This document shows positions 59,099 through 64,000 of a stretch of 64,000 nt of DNA, one piece after another; position 1 is the first letter of the stretch; each line of letters opens with the position of its first letter. Source of the stretch: Climacium dendroides (Eukaryota > Streptophyta > Bryopsida > Hypnales > Climaciaceae); assembly GCA_950106755.1 (NCBI GenBank), contig OX467083.1:34095029-34159028 (forward strand). Reading direction: 5' to 3'. The translations under genes and the position numbers were made by a program. Under the pieces are notes generated by a model, which did no database searches, was not told the DNA's origin, and saw only the letters and a list, made by a program, of their open reading frames with translations.

Positions 59099-59687
59099 CT
59101 CGGGGGGTGCACTACAAAGGAAGTTCATGGGTGAGGAGCGACCAAATTTTGGACCCCCTATATTATATCCTAAAATTTTATTTTATTTTCTTAAAAAAAT
59201 ATGAATAAATTTTCCTACTTTGAAAGTTTATGTTTTGAATTATTGGTATTTTTTATGTTAATAATAATTAGTTACAAATTTTAGAAGAAAAAAGATACAC
59301 TATAAAGCTAAAAATAACTTTCACACCCCTATATTATATAAGAAAAAAAATTGAAAAATTAAAAAAAAATCTATAAAATAGCTTTCTATTGAAAGTATAT
59401 TTTGGCTAAATATTGATACAATAGTCATCTTCATGTGATCTCTATAAATATTGTAGTTGAAAAACATGCCATTTTAGTTCATTTTTTAATCCTTTCGAAA
59501 CAATATATCACATGTTATTTAGGATTGAAATTTTTGGCAATAAAAACCTATAGACATTGTTAAACAAAGCTCAAAATTATAGGTTGAAATTATAGTTTAT
59601 TAGAAAGTAATTAGAAAAAGTAGAAATGGATAGTTAGGGTTTAGTTGCTCCTCACCCATAAACTTCCTTTGTAGTGCACCCCCTGAG
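59099..59687. mobile_element. Non-autonomous TIR element, 8-bp target duplication (hAT- or MULE-like)
   Basis: GGTGAGGC is directly repeated at 59091-59098 and 59688-59695. The TIR, about 48 bp, begins CTCGGGGGGTGCACTACAAA on the left and CTCAGGGGGTGCACTACAAA as the complement on the right. The arms differ only by G/A and C/T changes. The 589-bp body is AT-rich and non-coding. An 8-bp duplication favours hAT; long TIRs and a possible ninth base (C versus T) leave Mutator-like elements open. Confidence 0.85.
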
Positions 59688-59695
59688 GGTGAGGC

Positions 59696-60539
59696 TCTAA
59701 CACTAACCTCACCACCTTTAGCCACTATGACTCATCATGTCACCATTTAGGAGTGAAGAGAGAGACCACCCCTCTTCATAGTACTTTCTATAGAATTTAA
59801 CAACCTTCCCATCTTAAGGGTCTCTAGGACATCTCAAGACACCTCCCCACTTAGAAGGCTACTTGATTCCATGTTGTTTCTTTAAAACCAAAGCCCAAAA
59901 GACTTCCGATCTTCCTATCAAGATAATTTCTAGCTGTTGACTCCAAATCCAAAGTGCAAGCCCATTTTTGTGATCTACTCTTTCTTTAGATCACTTTGGA
60001 TGCTCATTTTATCAATTACAACAAGTATTGAAGAAGTTATGGCCCTCCAAAGATTTAAGTCCCCTAGGAATGTAGTTCTCTTGGACTCTCCCCTTTTTGG
60101 ATACCCATAACTTTTAGTTCACAGTTGATCTCATTGTAAAACTTATCATTGTAGAAAGTTGATCTCACTAGCTTTTCAACAATATGTGGCATGCCCTACT
60201 TGATCCAATGGATCATCTCAAACCCCCTACTTCCACGTCCCACACCTTGAAGCACAACCAAGACACTGCCAACTTTAAGGAACCATAACTTTTAATTCAC
60301 AACTTAAATCTTTGTGTATTTTGGACCCGTGGATGTGTCTTCTTACTATATTTCCAAGAATGTGTGGTTCGCTATCCAATTCATCCTGATCTAAGCGCTA
60401 CTACGCTCTATTTGCTTAGAACTCCCAAACTCTCTCACTTCATCTCTTGCAAAGCTTGGGGAGTCACCCCCAATGTCCCCATTGCTCACCAAGGTGGAAT
60501 GGGCACATCTCAAAATGAGGGATGTAGCAAGTAGCCCAG
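59696..60539. other. Moderately GC-richer intergenic DNA
   Basis: Phrases such as aacttttagttcacagttgat and aacttttaattcacaact recur near 60110 and 60285, resembling the degenerate periodic region at 30.6-31.3 kb. No gene recognised. Confidence 0.35.
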
Positions 60540-61270
60540 ACAACTAAAAAAACTTCTTTAAAAATTATTTTTTCATGAAATAAAAACTTGAAATTAGTTC
60601 TCTGGATTTATTTATAAGTGAAAAGTTTTGAACCATTCCATTTTGATTAATGAGATGAAAGTTATGAGGAGTTCTACTTTGCAGGAAGTTTATAGATATT
60701 TATAGAATCTCTATTCAAAGATAAACTTTAAAGTCCTTTATTTAGCTCAATTTTTAATATTTTTAAATGAAAATATAAACATTAGGTGTAGATTTTTTAT
60801 TACAACATTACAACCATTGAGATTGGCATTTTCCAATTCCATAAATAAATTGTTAACAATTTAGTACTTTGAATCATTCTCTCCTTCTTTCTATTTACTA
60901 TTTTTTTCCTATATGTGGTACAATTCCAAATGATTTGAAATTTTTCAAGCATGTAGACAACTTGCCTTGAAGAGTAAATCCAAAGAATAACCACTACTTT
61001 GGACATTTTTTCATACAAATGTGACCTTGTGAAGTGTAGCTACCTAATTTTTTGGAGGGCCCAAAATAAGATTTTTGTCACTTCAAATGCTAATATCTTG
61101 CAATCTCCATGGTTGAAATTTCTAAAAACATTTCCACATCTTCTCAAACTAGAGTACTACAAGATCATATAGTTACATGTATTCAAAAAAAATTCTAGAA
61201 TTTGATACTTGTATTTGAAATGGTAGTTTTGGAGTATTTTTGGTGACAATATAGTCAAAAGCTGCTTGAA
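60540..61270 (+). repeat. Repeat family B, forward copy
   Basis: Collinear with 6170-6920. Includes cctatatgtggtacaattcc (60909), the complement of the Helitron empty site. The right end cttgaagggtgaac is a degraded form of the TTAA terminus. Confidence 0.8.
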
Positions 61271-61274
61271 GGGT

Positions 61275-62000
61275 GAACCCCCTTAAGGTCCAAAAACTTT
61301 TTGACAATAGATGTTTTCAATGAATTGTCCCACTTTGATATTTTTTGCACATGGATGTACTTGAAAGTTTTAATTTTAACCATACAAAAGTAAAGACCAA
61401 TTTGTCTAGTATGCATGGAGTTAATTGTGGAAAATTTTGACCTCTGGATTTTTTAATTATAACAATTTTGGATAATCAACTTTACAAGCTTAAACATAGC
61501 TTTGGAGGAAGAAAAATTAGAAGATGATGATTAATTTTTCTTTAACACATAGATACACACAAAACAATGTATTGGAATCCAAGACAAATGTAGTATTTTT
61601 AATTGAAAAAATTGAGAACTCAAAAGCTCTCTCAAATTTCACATTGTACACATTTCAAATAGAATGAGTAGAAAACCAAAACTAACCTAATTAGTTCCTA
61701 CAAAATTTAAAAAAAAAATCATATATGTATCAATTTTTGAAATTTAACAATTTGTATAATTAGAATATTGTTTGGAACATCTTTAACAAATTTAGAATCA
61801 TTCTAATTATTTCTTGTTCTGAATTATGCTATATTGAATCTTATATTTTGATAATTTCTAAAAATAAAAATTTGAAAATATAAGCTTTTGAGACTTAATT
61901 CGTATGTGTAGAGCAAATATTAGGAATGTCCAAGAAAATATTTTTATCCATCCCTACTATTCATTTTATTGGAAAAACATTATGTTTATACCTTTTTTTT
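61275..62000 (+). repeat. Repeat family D, forward copy
   Basis: Collinear with the minus strand of 11040-11760 (aaccatacaaaagtaaagac at 61379). It directly abuts the preceding family B copy and has no coding capacity. Confidence 0.6.
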
Positions 62001-62307
62001 AGTAGACTGTATTTCTTAAATGAATTTTAAAATACTTTTCACATTCAAAATTGGAAAATTGGAAAATGCAACAAGTATGCATTATGATTTTTAATTGTAA
62101 ACTAAGATCTTGTAGAATAAAATTATGATTTTTAATTGCTAATATTGCAAGAAATGTTTTTTTTCATAAAAAGGTGCCTCCAACAAGGTTGAATTGCTTA
62201 TTTTGATGATTTTTTGTGTTTTTACCTAGTTGATATTGGTTGTTCCAATGAGGTATTTGGGGCCTTGTAGAGGTCCAAAAACAAAAGGTATGACTACTTG
62301 TATATCC

Positions 62308-62953
62308 TTGACCCCTAAATGCCCGAGGCACCAAATTTTGGTGTCAACAATACTTTGAAGTTAAATAAAACCTAACCAAATTGCTATTTTTAGAATTTTG
62401 TGTTTTTGAAAAAACTCTTTTTGAAGTCTAGTTTTAGCATCACAAATCAGATTTTGAAAATGATTGATTATGATTTTTCTATTCAAAATTTTGTGCAAGG
62501 GTATCCATTGCAATCTCAACTTTCTGTAGTGTTGAGGCTCTTAGAAATGAGCTTCAAATACATTAGATCTTAGAGAAAAAATCACATTAGAAATTCATTT
62601 TAAAAAATTGTACAATAGATTTTGAGAAGCCATAAATTGACTGGGGTTGTGCATGTTAGGCCATTTATCCTCATATTTTTTGGTGACCAATTTTTTAGAT
62701 TTGACATGTGAAAGGAGTATTGAAAGACTTCAAATCACTTTTGCAATTTTAACACCCTCATGATAATCTTTCAATCCATATATGATATTGTTGTGTTTTC
62801 TTTTCCTATGTGATCTTTAACATGTCTAGTTTGAATTTGTATGGTTACAATTTTTTTTAAAGTTGATATAGCTTAACAAAATGTTAGCTTCTTGTTCAAT
62901 TTAGAGCAAATTTCTAAAAGCTCAAGAAAGATCTTGGACATTTAAGGGTGAAA
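62308..62953 (+). mobile_element. TTAA-bounded TIR element, family C, copy 2
   Basis: Starts TTGACCCCTAAATGCCCGAG and ends GGACATTTAAGGGTGAA. Collinear with 41268-41922. Both outer tetranucleotides have lost the exact TTAA form. Confidence 0.7.
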
Positions 62954-63307
62954 TATATGATTCCCCACAAAACGTTGGAGATTGACTTCCAAAAAATCCA
63001 ATTTTTTGGTTAATTTGATCACTTTGATTTTGTTCACTTTTTGTTGATTTCTGTCCAAAACAACAAAATTTTGTTCAAATCAATGGAAAAGTGAACCAAA
63101 TCAATGCAACCAATTCAATAGAAAAATTAAATTTTCTAATAGTGTATATCAAAGAAAAAGCTAAAGTGCTAATGCCATTGGTTGATTTGCATCATCATTG
63201 CAAAATTAAATTAATAAAACAAAGAAAGAATATTAGACAAATCCTCAAATTTCCTTTACTCCTCCACTTTTGTTTAATATATTGGTAGCAAGACTTATGT
63301 ATAGTAA

Positions 63308-64000
63308 GTTAACCGCTAAAGCCCTGAGTTGTGTTTTTTGGCAACATAGTGATTTGAAACACCTCAGTACATATGGAATTTTTTTTCCTCAAAATTTTCA
63401 TACAACATGTACTTGAGGAGTTTGAAGGCCCAACAATTTTCATAATTTTTGACTACATGGTTAAAAAGTTATTGTATAATATGTAGTTTTCATTACTCAA
63501 CAGGCAATCTGAGCAACAAAAAAACTTCATTAAAAATCACTTTTTTAAGAAATAAAAATTTGATATTAGTTCTCTAGATTTATTTATAAGTAAAAAGCTT
63601 TGAACCTTTCCATTTTGATTAATGAGATGAAAGTTATGAGGAGTTCTAGTTTGTTGGTAGTATACAAGAATTCATGAAATCTCTACTCTAATGTAAGCTT
63701 TGAAGTCCTTTATTTAATTCAATTTTCAATATTTTTGGATTAAAATATGAAAATTAGGTGTAGATTTTTATTACAACATTACAACCATTGAAATTGGCAT
63801 TTTTCAATTCCATAAATAAATTGTTAACAATTTAGTACTTTGAATCATTCTCTTCTTTCCACTTACTATTTTTTTCCTATATGTTGTACAATTTCAAATG
63901 ATTTGAAATTTTTCAAGCATGTAGTCAACTTGCCTTGAAGAGTGAATCTAAAGAATAACCACCACTTTGGACATATTTCATACAAATTTGACCTTGTAAA
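63308..64000 (+). mobile_element. TTAA-bounded family B element, cut by the window edge
   Basis: It begins TTAACCGCTAAAGCCCTGAG, then ttggcaacatagtgatttg, and runs collinear with 60540-61020 up to the end of the window. Its right terminus is outside. Confidence 0.7.

Noticed and set aside
58777..59208. Open frames crossing 58.8-59.2 kb.
   Set aside because: They run through the 200-N gap and are not real.

Overview
This 64 kb window looks like nuclear DNA of a land plant. It is AT-rich and gene-poor, carries many short terminal-inverted-repeat (TIR) elements and a plant-type Helitron, and its few recognisable genes have GT-AG introns and belong to plant families (a bHLH-ACT regulator and a small At5g65660-like membrane protein). 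I cannot name the species or the lineage. Everything here is read by eye; no database search was run.

Layout. 0-8 kb: AT-rich DNA with TIR elements bounded by TTAA, a fold-back of about 690 bp (2.7-3.4 kb), a 269-bp palindromic MITE (4.9 kb) and a 218-bp tandem duplication (7.5-7.9 kb). 8-9.2 kb: a GC-richer island with a microRNA-precursor-like hairpin (8.06-8.19 kb) and a 228-bp MITE. 9.2-15.2 kb: more TIR elements, a (TA)43 tract and a 4 x 55-bp tandem array. 15.2-17.3 kb: a second GC-richer island. It holds an array of about 77-bp repeats, most carrying a CArG-like palindrome, with a second microRNA-like hairpin inside the array and an 18-G tract after it. 18.37-24.86 kb: a nearly complete Helitron (HUH Rep plus PIF1-type helicase) inserted into an older repeat. 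The insertion point can be read from sibling copies of that repeat. The protein is broken by about ten stop codons and several frameshifts, and most of the stops fit C-to-T decay. 25-31.7 kb: repeats and degenerate periodic DNA.

31.74-32.20 kb (minus): an intronless unrecognised reading frame behind a TATA box, cut by one TGA. 32.80-32.86 kb: two perfect, mutually exclusive hairpins in A-B-A'-B' order. 33.64-33.75 kb: a 109-bp CACTA-type MITE with a 3-bp target duplication. 35-46 kb: AT-rich, mostly TIR elements. 46.88-48.62 kb (minus): a two-exon gene for a small membrane protein. 53.2-55.7 kb: a low-copy GC-richer stretch without a recognised product. 56.48-57.58 kb (minus): a bHLH-ACT-like gene with an atypical basic region and an apparent frame break near its start. 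58.83-59.03 kb: a 200-base assembly gap. 59.1-59.69 kb: a TIR element with an 8-bp target duplication. 60-64 kb: tandemly placed copies of the TTAA-bounded repeat families.

The genes do not form a pathway. The window is mainly a record of successive transposon insertions around three low-copy islands. The points most worth following up are the datable Helitron and its stop spectrum, the CArG-like array with its nested hairpin, the bistable hairpin pair, and the abundant TTAA-bounded TIR elements.
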